Source: Flavisolibacter nicotianae (GTDB lineage Bacteria; Bacteroidota; Bacteroidia; Chitinophagales; Chitinophagaceae). From it: a stretch of DNA of 64,000 bases. The DNA is taken from the NCBI RefSeq assembly GCF_003628535.1, contig NZ_RBCI01000001.1, forward strand, positions 248,001 to 312,000, in the 5' to 3' direction. Shown here in pieces: positions 20,701 to 27,774 of this stretch (positions are counted from its first letter, which is position 1; each line of letters begins with the position of its first letter). The position numbers were made by a program, and so were the translations under genes. The notes under the pieces are model-generated. The model saw only the letters and a program-made list of their open reading frames with translations, had not been told where the DNA came from and did not search any database.

Positions 20701-20851
20701 CAAGCAGGCGAAAGAAGTGTATGCCGATTTGGCGACACAGATCGATGCGCAGCTGGCCAGGTTCAGAAGCATTAAGGAAAAAGATTTACCGGCTTTCAAT
20801 GCGCTGATCCGCGAAAAAGCCTTGCCGGTGATCCGGGCGACAGCACCTTAA
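17714..20851 (+). CDS. Giant secreted BNR/Asp-box beta-propeller protein (paralogue 2)
   Basis: A 1045-residue secreted paralogue of the preceding gene, with signal peptide MRRFLLLFVCASASLSLVAQ. Asp-box turns include KTTDGGSNW, RSDDGGRTW, KSTDGGKTW, KSTDGGETW, TSADGGETW, RSRDGGKTF and SRDGGKHW. Shared landmarks with paralogue 1 include GGVWK near residue 75, NNTSVEYYSTIFTATESP-type segments after a LTTNDK motif, an Ig-like domain with KGMNRFVWNLRYPE, and a helical C-terminal tail. Order and spacing agree along the whole length, indicating tandem duplication. Function is unknown; propellers of this kind bind peptides or polysaccharides at the cell surface. Confidence 0.85.
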   Translation: MRRFLLLFVCASASLSLVAQKGGKRKTTIENPGSDSMLFSQVKYRLVGPFRGGRSGAVTGSYKNKNTFYFGATGGGVWKTTDGGSNWKNISDKYFGGTIGAVAVAPSDEDVIYVGEGENTIRGNVSEGKDGMWRSDDGGRTWRNIGLKDANHIIRILVHPKNPDIVWAGVLGHAFGPNETRGVYKSTDGGKTWKRTLFINNLSGVSDLVMEQGNPSVLYAGTWRMIRTPYSMESGGEGSGLWKSTDGGETWTNLSAKKGLPKGIWGIVGVAVAPSNPDRLYTLIENPGGGMFTSADGGETWTLTSSDNNIRQRAWYYSKVFVDPKNENTVYAPNVNFMRSRDGGKTFQTVRSTPHGDHHDLWIDPENPMRMIVADDGGAQISFDGAENWSTYMNQPTAQFYRVTTDNAFPYRILGAQQDNSTVRIKSRTAGAAITESDWEPTAGAESGYVVADPLNPDVVYGGNYGGYISRLDHRTGENRAVSPWPDNPMGAGADVLKYRFQWNFPIFFSPHNPKRLYTAANVLFVTENEGATWEQISPDLTTNDKTKQVASGGPITKDNTSVEYYSTIFTATESPYEKDLLWTGSDDGLIHVSRDGGKHWDNVTPKGAPKWMMWNSIDADPFKKGAAYVVGTRYKLDDFTPYIYKTEDYGKSWQLITTGIPKNYFARVVRADHRKAGLLYAGTEYGMFISYDDGNSWKPFQLNLPIVPITDLTIKENDLIVATQGRAFWSIDDLTVVQEMNKDIANSALHLFPVEPAFRMQGSGFSFGSTPRNAGTNAPIGALINYYAKDVTDSTKASVTILDKDRKEIKTFTTEAKEANKKVEVNKGMNRFVWNLRYPESETIEGMILWNGVPSGIVAPPGSYFAKVKVGSDSAEVPFTVKADPNYKVTQAEYEQQFAFLKSVQDKFNETQKAIKDIRSLRTQITDFVSKQGKEVPKEIRSAADSITKNLTTIEETLYQTKAKSGQDVLNYPIRLNDKLSGVFDVANSGNFAPSKQAKEVYADLATQIDAQLARFRSIKEKDLPAFNALIREKALPVIRATAP

Positions 20852-21147
20852 GCCCCTTGATCATCCAGGAGCCTCCTCAAACCCCTCCAGGGAGGGCTTT
20901 CCATCGCACAGACCCTTGCTTTTGCACGATACTTCAAAGCCTTCATCAGTCATTCTGATGGAGGCTTTTTGCTGCCGTTTGGCGTCCTCACCCACGTCTT
21001 TTTCTTTTGCCCCGGAGGGGCACCCTGTTAGTAGAAAGAAAGAACTATAGAGAGAACAAGCTCCGAAGGAGCGATATATTTTATGGTGCCAGCAACAAAA
21101 TACCAATTGAGCTTCCGTTGCACAGTTTATCCTGACGAAGGAAGGGC
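20852..21147 (+). repeat. Hairpin-rich dispersed repeat, copy A
   Basis: Begins immediately after the stop codon of the second BNR gene. Its core, 20877-21147, is matched by 25567-25838 in inverted orientation at roughly 90% identity by eye. The outer edge may begin at the shared GCCCCTTG (20852-20859). The repeat contains several short hairpins: CCCTCC/GGGAGGG near 20883, a long terminator-like hairpin at 20937-20970, GCCCCGGAGGGGC near 21009, and GCTCCGAAGGAGC near 21060. No transposase is encoded. The remaining gap to 21502 shows no gene. Confidence 0.85.
20937..20970 (+). terminator. Terminator hairpin inside repeat copy A
   Basis: AAGCCTTCATCAG (20937-20949) pairs with CTGATGGAGGCTT (20955-20967) with one G-T wobble around a TCATT loop, followed by T residues to 20970. 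It is in the right place and orientation to end transcription of the second BNR gene. The same hairpin recurs in copy B at 25747-25782. Confidence 0.7.
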
Positions 21148-21480
21148 GCCATTCAACGTTCGGAAACGCTGATCATCCCTTTTTAATTCTTTACCTGCAC
21201 CCATCCGGCTGCCGGGGCAAGCCTGCGGGCTAATCGTTTTACCAGCATCCATGCACGTTGGCCTGGATACCGCAAAGCTTAGAAGAAAACCGGGCAAGCA
21301 ACCGCCATCTTGTGTAAATACGCCGACAGGTCATCTAAATCAATTTACTGTCTCTTGGGCTGAAAGGGGGTGAATAAATAAACTTCATACTCACTGTTCA
21401 CTCCTCCCCCTTCACAACCCGGCACGCAGACCGGGAATTTTGGCAATCGCTTCTAATTTTTTCCATTCCACTCATGGTGT

Positions 21481-21488
21481 TATATTTG
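21481..21488 (+). promoter_or_regulatory. Bacteroidota -7 promoter box (TATATTTG) for the LytTR regulator
   Basis: TATATTTG is an exact match to the Bacteroidota TAnnTTTG -7 element and lies 14 nt upstream of the ATG at 21503. No clear TTTG -33 element is seen at the usual distance; a T-rich run is present there instead. Confidence 0.55.
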
Positions 21489-21502
21489 TTGCACCCTTAA
21501 TT

Positions 21503-22198
21503 ATGAAGTGTTTAATTGTTGACGATAACAAAATGGCCCGCATGGCCCTGAAGCAGCTCGTAAGCCAAATACAAACACTGGAACTTGTTGGTGAATGCTC
21601 AAATGCAATTGAGGCTTACAACCAACTGGCCAATGGCCCCATTGACCTGCTCTTCCTCGACATTGAAATGCCCGATATCAGCGGCATCGACCTCATTAAA
21701 AAGCTGGGTAACAAAAAGCCCCTCATCATCTTCACAACAGCCAAGAAAGAGTACGCTGTGGAAGCCTTTGAACTAAATGTGGTGGATTACCTGGTAAAGC
21801 CCGTTTCGCAGGCCCGCCTGCTGCAGGCCGTGGAGAAGGCCCAGGAAGCCCTCGACAGCAACAAAGAAGAGGTCAAGATCGAAGAGCAAAGTTTTGTGTT
21901 TGTGAAAGACAATGGCATGCTCAAGCGCATTTCTATCGACGACATACTTTTCCTGGAAGCCATGGGCGATTACGTGAAAGTGCACACGCCGCAAAAATTC
22001 CACGTCGTGCATGCCACGCTGAAGTCCATTGAAGAAAAGCTCCCGGCCAGCAAGTTCCTGCGGGTGCACCGGAGCTATATTGTTGCCATTAATAAAATTG
22101 ACTTTATCCAGGAAGGCACCATCACCATAGGCAAGACCACCATCCCTGTTGCCGACACGCATAAAACAAGTCTCAACAAACGCCTGAATTTGCTCTAA
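21503..22198 (+). CDS. LytTR-family response regulator
   Basis: A 231-residue two-component regulator. The start at 21503 gives MKCLIVDDNKMARMALKQLV, the start of a receiver domain with acidic pair DD near residue 9, phosphoacceptor Asp53 in FLDIEMPD, and the conserved Lys in YLVKPVS near residue 103. A LytTR DNA-binding domain occupies about residues 130-231, with ILFLEAMGDYVKVHT and FLRVHRSYIVAINKI. In Bacteroidota such regulators normally pair with a sensor kinase of the LytS/YehU type, but the neighbour here is a hybrid kinase with its own receiver and Hpt domain, so cognate pairing is uncertain. The locus is bracketed by the inverted repeat pair. Confidence 0.92.
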   Translation: MKCLIVDDNKMARMALKQLVSQIQTLELVGECSNAIEAYNQLANGPIDLLFLDIEMPDISGIDLIKKLGNKKPLIIFTTAKKEYAVEAFELNVVDYLVKPVSQARLLQAVEKAQEALDSNKEEVKIEEQSFVFVKDNGMLKRISIDDILFLEAMGDYVKVHTPQKFHVVHATLKSIEEKLPASKFLRVHRSYIVAINKIDFIQEGTITIGKTTIPVADTHKTSLNKRLNLL

Positions 22199-22591
22199 AC
22201 CGTCCGTCTTTTTGCAGTTTCGAACAGCCATCCACGACAGGCTGCGCAGCATTTTTTGTTCTGCCTGTTTGAGGCTGCTGCACTACCCATCATCTGCTGT
22301 TTATCCTATGTGCAGTTCCGTTTGCCTTTCCATTTTTGCCAAAACCCGTTTTGTTCGCCGTTTCGATTGGAGAGTTCACCGAAGGCTTTTTTTGTTTAGC
22401 CTAACAGTTACCCATCCGCCCATGCCACGTTCTATTTTCGCTGTGTCAGACCGATATCCTATCCATGAAAAACCACTAACAGAGAAACTGCTGCATCCCA
22501 ATTCGCCGGTACACCAGGGGGGTCGCAACCAAAACAAACTTCCGTGAAAGAACCAGTTGAAATTGTATCGACCCGAAGGGAAACAAGCAGA

Positions 22592-22624
22592 AGAGTGGCT
22601 AAGACCAAAGTAGCCTCTCTTTTT
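22592..22624 (+). terminator. Possible intrinsic terminator downstream of the LytTR gene
   Basis: AGAGTGGCTA (22592-22601) pairs with TAGCCTCTCT (22611-22620) with one mismatch and is followed by TTTT. It lies only 10 bp before the ATG of the small membrane protein at 22634, so it either ends the LytTR transcript or acts as an attenuator of the small gene. The gap 22199-22591 shows no convincing gene. Confidence 0.45.
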
Positions 22625-22633
22625 CCAGACACC

Positions 22634-22813
22634 ATGAAAAAGTTTCTGATTTTCATATTGATCCTTTCGCTGCTGATCGTGTCGGAATACTATTTCTTCA
22701 CCGAGATCTTCACGCAGAAACGCATCCCGGTAATTGCCGTGACCGGCCTTGTCATTCTCATTTGCCTGTATCGACTGATCCGCATTTTCAAGCGGTCGAT
22801 TCTTTCCTCCTGA
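22634..22813 (+). CDS. Small hydrophobic protein (59 aa)
   Basis: A 59-residue open frame starting MKKFLIFILILSLLIVSEYY, with two hydrophobic segments (about residues 4-18 and 33-48) separated by FTEIFTQKRIP and a basic C-terminus (RLIRIFKRSI). This is the pattern of a small two-pass inner membrane protein. It lies 48 bp upstream of the hybrid kinase. No family is recognised. A terminator-like hairpin just before its ATG and the lack of a visible promoter make expression uncertain. Confidence 0.4.
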   Translation: MKKFLIFILILSLLIVSEYYFFTEIFTQKRIPVIAVTGLVILICLYRLIRIFKRSILSS

Positions 22814-22835
22814 GCAAGCTTGTTCTCACTTGGCC

Positions 22836-22843
22836 TAATTTTG
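22836..22843 (+). promoter_or_regulatory. Bacteroidota -7 promoter box (TAATTTTG) for the hybrid kinase
   Basis: TAATTTTG matches the TAnnTTTG consensus and ends 18 nt before the ATG at 22862, giving a short leader. TTG triplets upstream (around 22820 and 22830) are candidate -33 contacts, but spacing is not clean. Confidence 0.5.
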
Positions 22844-22861
22844 TATATTCGGCAGCCTTAG

Positions 22862-25036
22862 ATGCGAAAACCGGATTTACGATATTGGGTGTTGTGGCTG
22901 TTCCTGCTGGGTATTGTCTTTATTGTTTTTCTCCAGGTAGTCTCCGGTTACAACATTACCCGCCTGCTGGACGGAAACAGGAGGCTTGCCCGTGAAATGC
23001 AGGTGCAAAATGACCTGCGCAAACTGCAAAGCGACCTGCTGACCATCGAAAGCGATATCCGCGGCGCCATCCTCACCAACAATGCTGTTTACGTTACGGG
23101 TGTAGAAGAGAAAATTCAGCACATCGATACCCAGCTCGGGCAAATGCGGCAATGGTTTGCTGCACCGGCTTATAGTCGTCATTACCAAAAACTCGATGCG
23201 CTGATCCACCGCAAAATTGCTATCAGCAGCGAGACGCTGACTGCGTTTCGCAAGGGTGGAAAAACCGAAGCCGAAGCGATGGTGAAAACCGGCCGTGGCC
23301 GCACCCTGCGTGACAGTATTGAGCAGGTGATTTACGAGCTAGACAATGTGCGAAAGGCCGAATTAAACCACATCACCGGCGCCATTGAAAAAAGTGGCCA
23401 GTCAACCCGCTTCTGGGCCTTTGGCATTGGGGCGATTGCGTTGATTGCGGTGATCTCTGCATTCTGGTTTATGCTGAACCAGGGACGGCAACAACAAAAA
23501 ATCATCAACCTGCTCAACGAGTCGGAAAGGCGCAGCAAAGACCTGGCGAACATGAAGGAGCAATTCCTCGCCAATATGAGCCACGAGATCCGAACCCCCA
23601 TGAATGCCATTCTTGGTTTTACCAATCTCCTGCGGCGCACACAGCTCAATGGTGAACAGCGGCAATATGTGCAAAATATTCATTCGGCAGGCGAAAACCT
23701 GCTGGCCCTTGTAAACGATATACTCGATCTTTCCAAGATCGAAGCCGGCATGATGTCGCTGGAAGAAACCCGCTTTAGCCTGCACAGCCTTTTGAGTTCA
23801 GTTGGTGCCATGTTCAGTGAAAAAATCCGGGAAAAAAATCTCGACTTCGCTGTCCGCATCGACCCGGCGGTACCGGATATTTTGTCGGGCGACGCCGTGC
23901 GGCTGACGCAAATCATGGTAAACCTAATCAGCAATGCCGTCAAGTTTACCGAGCAGGGAAAGGTAGATGTGGAGATCAGCCTGGTAACGCAGAAAAAAGA
24001 TGAAGTGCGCCTGCAAATTCATATTGCCGATACCGGGATCGGCATCTCGCCGGAAAAGCAACGGGCCATTTTCGAACGCTTTCAACAGGCGGACACCGAG
24101 ACGACACGGCGCTTTGGTGGTACCGGCCTGGGGCTTGCCATTGTAAAGCAACTGGTGGCGCTGCAAAATGGAAGCATCACGGTAAAAAGCGAACAAGGCA
24201 AAGGCTCCACGTTCGTTCTTCAACTGACCTATAAGGTTCCTGACGTGAACCTGCTCTACGCCGCCGCACTTTCGGCGCAGGAAGAGGCCGTGCCCCTGCA
24301 AAAAATTACGGTGCTGATTGCCGAAGACAATATCATGAACCAGCAACTGGTGTCGCACCTTATGAAAAGCTGGGGCATCGACTTTGTGCTGGTGAGCAGC
24401 GGCAGCGAGGCCGTGGAGGAATTAAAACGAAAAGCGTATTCCATCGTGCTGATGGACATCCAGATGCCGGGCATGGACGGCTATACCGCCACGCAGGTTA
24501 TTCGCAACGAGTTGAAGCTGGCAACACCCATCATCGCCATGACAGCCCATGCCATGGCGGGTGAACGGGAAAAATGCCTGCGCCTGGGTATGAACGATTA
24601 TGTTTCCAAACCCATTAAGGAAACCGTGTTATACAACATGATTGGCCAGCATGCACAAAACCTTCCGGATTCCGAAGCGCCTGCCACAGCCATCATCAGC
24701 ATGGATTATTTGAACGAACTGTCGGGAGGCGACAAGACATTTGAAAGGCAAATCCTGGAGCAGTTCCTTGTGCAAATGCCCGAAGAACTGCAGCAACTGG
24801 AAGACGCGATTGAAAACAAGGCATTTGATCTTATCAAACAAACATCCCACAGCCTGAAATCAACCGTCGGCTACGTAGGACTTTCCGAAGAACTGCACCC
24901 CCCACTCGACCGGATTGAAAAAGATGCCATCAATGGCGAGGAAAGCAATTTCCGTGTTGATTTGGATTATGTAAAAAATCATTGCGATCGGGCAAAGGCT
25001 GAAGTGGAAAGCCTTTTGCAAAGCGAAGCTGTTTAA
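22862..25036 (+). CDS. Hybrid sensor histidine kinase with receiver and Hpt domains
   Basis: A 724-residue inner-membrane hybrid kinase. Two membrane helices (about 8-28 and 183-204) bracket a ~155-residue helical periplasmic region resembling CHASE3 (DLRKLQSDLLTIESDIRGAI). The phosphoacceptor is His241 in MSHEIRTPMNAILGF. The ATPase domain has the N-box around Asn354/Asn358, DTGIGI near 390 and FGGTGLGLAI near 419-427. A receiver domain follows (LIAEDN near 485-490, Asp532 in VLMDIQMPG, Lys583 in SKP), then an Hpt domain with His663 in TSHSLKSTVG. All phosphorelay residues are intact, so a full His-Asp-His relay is possible, with the LytTR protein as a candidate final acceptor. Confidence 0.93.
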   Translation: MRKPDLRYWVLWLFLLGIVFIVFLQVVSGYNITRLLDGNRRLAREMQVQNDLRKLQSDLLTIESDIRGAILTNNAVYVTGVEEKIQHIDTQLGQMRQWFAAPAYSRHYQKLDALIHRKIAISSETLTAFRKGGKTEAEAMVKTGRGRTLRDSIEQVIYELDNVRKAELNHITGAIEKSGQSTRFWAFGIGAIALIAVISAFWFMLNQGRQQQKIINLLNESERRSKDLANMKEQFLANMSHEIRTPMNAILGFTNLLRRTQLNGEQRQYVQNIHSAGENLLALVNDILDLSKIEAGMMSLEETRFSLHSLLSSVGAMFSEKIREKNLDFAVRIDPAVPDILSGDAVRLTQIMVNLISNAVKFTEQGKVDVEISLVTQKKDEVRLQIHIADTGIGISPEKQRAIFERFQQADTETTRRFGGTGLGLAIVKQLVALQNGSITVKSEQGKGSTFVLQLTYKVPDVNLLYAAALSAQEEAVPLQKITVLIAEDNIMNQQLVSHLMKSWGIDFVLVSSGSEAVEELKRKAYSIVLMDIQMPGMDGYTATQVIRNELKLATPIIAMTAHAMAGEREKCLRLGMNDYVSKPIKETVLYNMIGQHAQNLPDSEAPATAIISMDYLNELSGGDKTFERQILEQFLVQMPEELQQLEDAIENKAFDLIKQTSHSLKSTVGYVGLSEELHPPLDRIEKDAINGEESNFRVDLDYVKNHCDRAKAEVESLLQSEAV

Positions 25037-25255
25037 CAAAACCTTCAGTACTTCCCCCCTGCCCGGTGGCAACCTTCATATTTGGCGATTCGTCTGTTAT
25101 TTGAACCGATAAATTAGTGGGTTTCGCCGAAACGGCTTTGAAACTAAGTTTTGCGTATGCTACTTTTACACTGTCAACCGAGACAAACATCCGACAGACA
25201 GTAGATCGAAAGATTCGATATATAAAAAACTTGGTTTCGTATGGTTAAGGGTGAA

Positions 25256-25287
25256 GCCCTGCTATTCTTAGCGGGGCACTTTTTTTA
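25256..25287 (+). terminator. Intrinsic terminator downstream of the hybrid kinase
   Basis: GCCCTGCT (25256-25263) pairs with AGCGGGGC (25270-25277), one G-T wobble, loop ATTCTT, followed by ACTTTTTTTATT. It lies about 220 bp after the kinase stop. The intervening stretch 25037-25255 has no gene I can support; it contains the palindrome GTTTCGCCGAAAC near 25116. Confidence 0.7.
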
Positions 25288-25377
25288 TTAGAACCCTGCC
25301 CCTTCATCAACCGAATCCTGCAAAAAAAATTGAAAGAAGCTGCCCGCGCCATAACCGGGCTGCAATGTCCTAATCAA

Positions 25378-25408
25378 AGCGTCCTGTGTCTACAGGGGGC
25401 TTTTTTTT
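25378..25408 (+). terminator. Second terminator-like hairpin in the same gap
   Basis: AGCGTCCTGT pairs imperfectly with ACAGGGGGCT around a GTCT loop, followed by eight T residues (to 25408). It is a weaker stem than the previous one and may be a back-up terminator or a remnant. Confidence 0.45.
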
Positions 25409-25566
25409 GCTCCCTGATCCTACGTAAGTCTCAATTACCCCCGGCGCAGGTTAGCTAAAGCATAACGCGGAACGCGGCAAGATGCTTTTTCACAGGCCAA
25501 CGAATTCCATTCTTGAAAAGTTGCATTTCCTTTTTTTGCCCATTTGCATCCTGGACGACGAACGGA

Positions 25567-25851
25567 GCCCTTCCTTCGTCAGGATAAACTGTGCAACGGA
25601 AGCTCAATTGGTATTTTGTCGCTGGTGACATAAAAAAATATTCCGCTCCTTCGGAGCTTTGTTCTCTCTATTGTTCTTTCTTTCTACTAACAGGGTGCCC
25701 CTCCGGGGCAAAAGAAAAGCCGTTGGCGGGGGCGCCAAACGGCAGCAAAAAGCCTCCATCAGAATGACTGATGAAGGCTTTGAAGTATCGTGCAAAGCAA
25801 GGGTCTGTGCGATGGAAAACCCTCCCTGGAGGGTTTGAAGGGCCAAGGGGC
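25567..25851 (-). repeat. Hairpin-rich dispersed repeat, copy B (inverted relative to A)
   Basis: The reverse complement of 25567-25838 matches 20877-21147 with a few indels and one divergent ~20-bp stretch; shared GCCCCTTG may extend it to 25851. It lies just downstream of the stop of crtZ in the same orientation relative to that gene as copy A has to the second BNR gene. It includes the terminator hairpin (25747-25782) and the GGAGC/GCTCC and CCCGGAGGGG hairpins. Open frames across it are not coding in my view. Confidence 0.85.
25747..25782 (-). terminator. Terminator hairpin inside repeat copy B, end of the carotenoid operon
   Basis: On the minus strand this reads AAGCCTTCATCAG, loop TCATT, CTGATGGAGGCTTTTT, the same as in copy A. 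It lies 77-112 bp past the crtZ stop and can terminate the sigma-crt operon. Confidence 0.7.
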
Positions 25852-25858
25852 GGGTACG

Positions 25859-26365
25859 CTACTCCGGCGCATAGCCAACTTTTTTGTCGGCCATCAGCTT
25901 TCGGTCGCGTTGCACTTTTTGCCAATAGCGTTTATGCACGAGCAACATGCCAAAGCTTTCGCCTTCGTGTTTGTCGAGGTGCTTATGGTGCATCTTGTGG
26001 GCCCAGCGAATGGCCCGGACATAAGTGCTGTTGCTGCGGCTGAACCATTTGAAACGCTGGTGAATAATGACATCGTGCACAATGAAATAGGCCGCACCGT
26101 ATAGCATGATCCCAAAGCCAATGGCCTGCATCCACCAGTTGGGTAGGTAGGTTCCAAATCCAATCAGGCACATGCTGGGAATGGCAAAAATCACAAAGAA
26201 CCAATCGTTCTTTTCAAAAAAACCCGGCTCCTTTTGGTGATGGTCGCGGTGCAGCGACCACAGAAAACCATGCATCACATAGCGATGCGTGAGCCAGGTG
26301 ATTCCTTCCATCACCAAAAAAGTTCCCAGCAAAACGGCCAAATAAAACACTGTGCTCATGCGCAT
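25859..26365 (-). CDS. crtZ: Beta-carotene hydroxylase (CrtZ type)
   Basis: A 168-residue di-iron membrane hydroxylase of the fatty acid hydroxylase/CrtZ family, which adds 3-hydroxyl groups to the beta-ionone rings of beta-carotene to give zeaxanthin. The histidine clusters are visible in order: THRYVMHG, LHRDHHQ, IVHDVIIHQRF and HKMHHKHLDKHEG, with hydrophobic helices between. Start is the ATG at 26365 or, two codons later, at 26359 (MSTVFYLAVL). It is the last gene of the carotenoid operon, 12 bp after idi. The lycopene cyclase that would make its substrate is not in the window. Confidence 0.92.
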   Translation of the reverse strand: MRMSTVFYLAVLLGTFLVMEGITWLTHRYVMHGFLWSLHRDHHQKEPGFFEKNDWFFVIFAIPSMCLIGFGTYLPNWWMQAIGFGIMLYGAAYFIVHDVIIHQRFKWFSRSNSTYVRAIRWAHKMHHKHLDKHEGESFGMLLVHKRYWQKVQRDRKLMADKKVGYAPE

Positions 26366-26377
26366 TCATTTTCTTGT

Positions 26378-26932
26378 TCACGAATTGACTTTCCAATTTT
26401 CCCGGTTTGCGTACTGGCCATTCCACCAGGCTTCGATCTGCGGAAAGGCGATCCCGAACCAACTTGTAAACTGCTCTGGCTTTTCCTGCAACAAGGTTTT
26501 TATTTCTGCCACGTCGCGATAGGCATAATCGCAGACTTCTTCTTTGTTCATTGCAATGCAGCCTTCGTATTCACCGGCAAAAACATGGTCGTATTCATGC
26601 TCGATCAAATTGTTTTCAACCGTGGCCCGATAAGTGAATTCGAATATTTTTTGCAGCGGCGCCGTAAAGCCCAATTCCTCCATCAGGCGGCGCCTGGCCG
26701 CATCTTCCACCGGTTCGTTCCACATCGGGTGACTGCAACAGGCATTGGTCCAAAGAAAGGCACCGTGATATTTTTGCGGCGCTCGTTGCTGCAGCAGCAT
26801 GCGTCCTTTTTTGTCGAAAATAAAGACAGAAAAAGCCCGGTGCAGCAAGCCCTTTTGGTGGGCTTCCATTTTTTCCATGACACCAATGGCTTCGTCGTGC
26901 GGTGTTACCAATATGACTTCTTGCGGACTCAT
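26378..26932 (-). CDS. idi: Isopentenyl-diphosphate delta-isomerase, type 1
   Basis: A 184-residue Nudix-fold isomerase interconverting IPP and DMAPP, feeding isoprenoid precursors to the carotenoid enzymes. Catalytic Cys lies in TNACCSHPMW and catalytic Glu in IEHEYDHVFAGE; the Nudix-like helix is AARRRLMEELGF and the substrate loop LLQQRAPQKYHG. Length is normal. The start overlaps the crtB stop by 4 bp (ATGA), showing translational coupling within the operon. An idi inside a crt operon suggests precursor supply is induced together with pigment synthesis. Confidence 0.94.
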   Translation of the reverse strand: MSPQEVILVTPHDEAIGVMEKMEAHQKGLLHRAFSVFIFDKKGRMLLQQRAPQKYHGAFLWTNACCSHPMWNEPVEDAARRRLMEELGFTAPLQKIFEFTYRATVENNLIEHEYDHVFAGEYEGCIAMNKEEVCDYAYRDVAEIKTLLQEKPEQFTSWFGIAFPQIEAWWNGQYANRENWKVNS

Positions 26933-27771
26933 TCAATCAAATTCAGGCGGTTTTTCACACTGGCCCTGAGCACAATATACGCCTTGTGATAATTGGGTAT
27001 GCGGATGCGCTTTTGCAGGATGTGCTTTGGTTCGATCTGCTTGATTTTCCGGAACAGCGAATAATAATATTTGTACGCAACATACACACCAAACTTGGCC
27101 TTGATGGGCAGGTGCAGGATACCCTTGTAGGCTTCGCGAAAATCCGACTCGATATCGTCCTGTATCTGCAGCTTGTCACGCTCTGTAAAATTGTGAAAAT
27201 CACAACCGGGAAAGTAAATCCGCGACAAGTCGACAAAATCAGCCTTGATATCCCGCAGAAAATTCACTTTTTGAAACGCTGCGCCAAGCGCACGGGCCGG
27301 ACTTGTGAGTCGTTCAAAAAGGGCCGTATTGCCCTCGCAGAACACGCAAAGGCACATCAGGCCTACCACTTCGGCCGAGCCATAGATGTATTCTTCATAG
27401 CCCTGGCGGTCGTAGCGGTTTTGCGTGAGGTCGCTTTCCATGCTGCAGAAAAAAGCATGAATGAGCTTGTGGTTGATTTTGTACCGGTTGACGGTACGTT
27501 GAAAACTGTTCAGAACGGGATTGAGACTGATTCCTCTTTCGATGGCGGCAAAGGTTTCGTCTTTGAACTGCTGCAGCAACGCCTGCTTGTCGTGCTGGTG
27601 AAACGTATCGACAATTTCATCGGCAAACCGTACAAAGCCATAGATGTCGAAAACCGGCTGCCGCAGGTCGCGGTGAAGCAGTTTGATCGCCGATGAAAAC
27701 GAGGTGCTGTACCGGATTGTGACGTTCCGACTGCATTCGTGGCCAACCTTGTGAAATAGCTCTATCGTCAT
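26929..27771 (-). CDS. crtB: Phytoene synthase (squalene/phytoene synthase family)
   Basis: A 280-residue head-to-head prenyl transferase condensing two GGPP to phytoene. The first aspartate-rich motif is YGFVRFADEIVDTFH (about residues 44-58) and the second is NFLRDIKADFVDLSRIYFPG. The N-terminal TIRYSTSFSSAIKLL is also characteristic. It is coupled to idi by a 4-bp overlap and follows crtI after 3 bp. A squalene or dehydrosqualene synthase is unlikely given the crtI and crtZ neighbours. Confidence 0.93.
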   Translation of the reverse strand: MTIELFHKVGHECSRNVTIRYSTSFSSAIKLLHRDLRQPVFDIYGFVRFADEIVDTFHQHDKQALLQQFKDETFAAIERGISLNPVLNSFQRTVNRYKINHKLIHAFFCSMESDLTQNRYDRQGYEEYIYGSAEVVGLMCLCVFCEGNTALFERLTSPARALGAAFQKVNFLRDIKADFVDLSRIYFPGCDFHNFTERDKLQIQDDIESDFREAYKGILHLPIKAKFGVYVAYKYYYSLFRKIKQIEPKHILQKRIRIPNYHKAYIVLRASVKNRLNLIE

Positions 27772-27774
27772 GTC

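Noticed and set aside
20861-21106. Short open frames inside repeat copies A and B
   Set aside because: They consist of translated hairpin sequence, differ between the copies by indels, and show no conserved protein pattern.
22212-22547. A 111-codon plus-strand frame in the gap after the LytTR gene
   Set aside because: No recognisable motif, composition unlike the neighbouring genes, and a terminator lies just downstream; considered non-coding.
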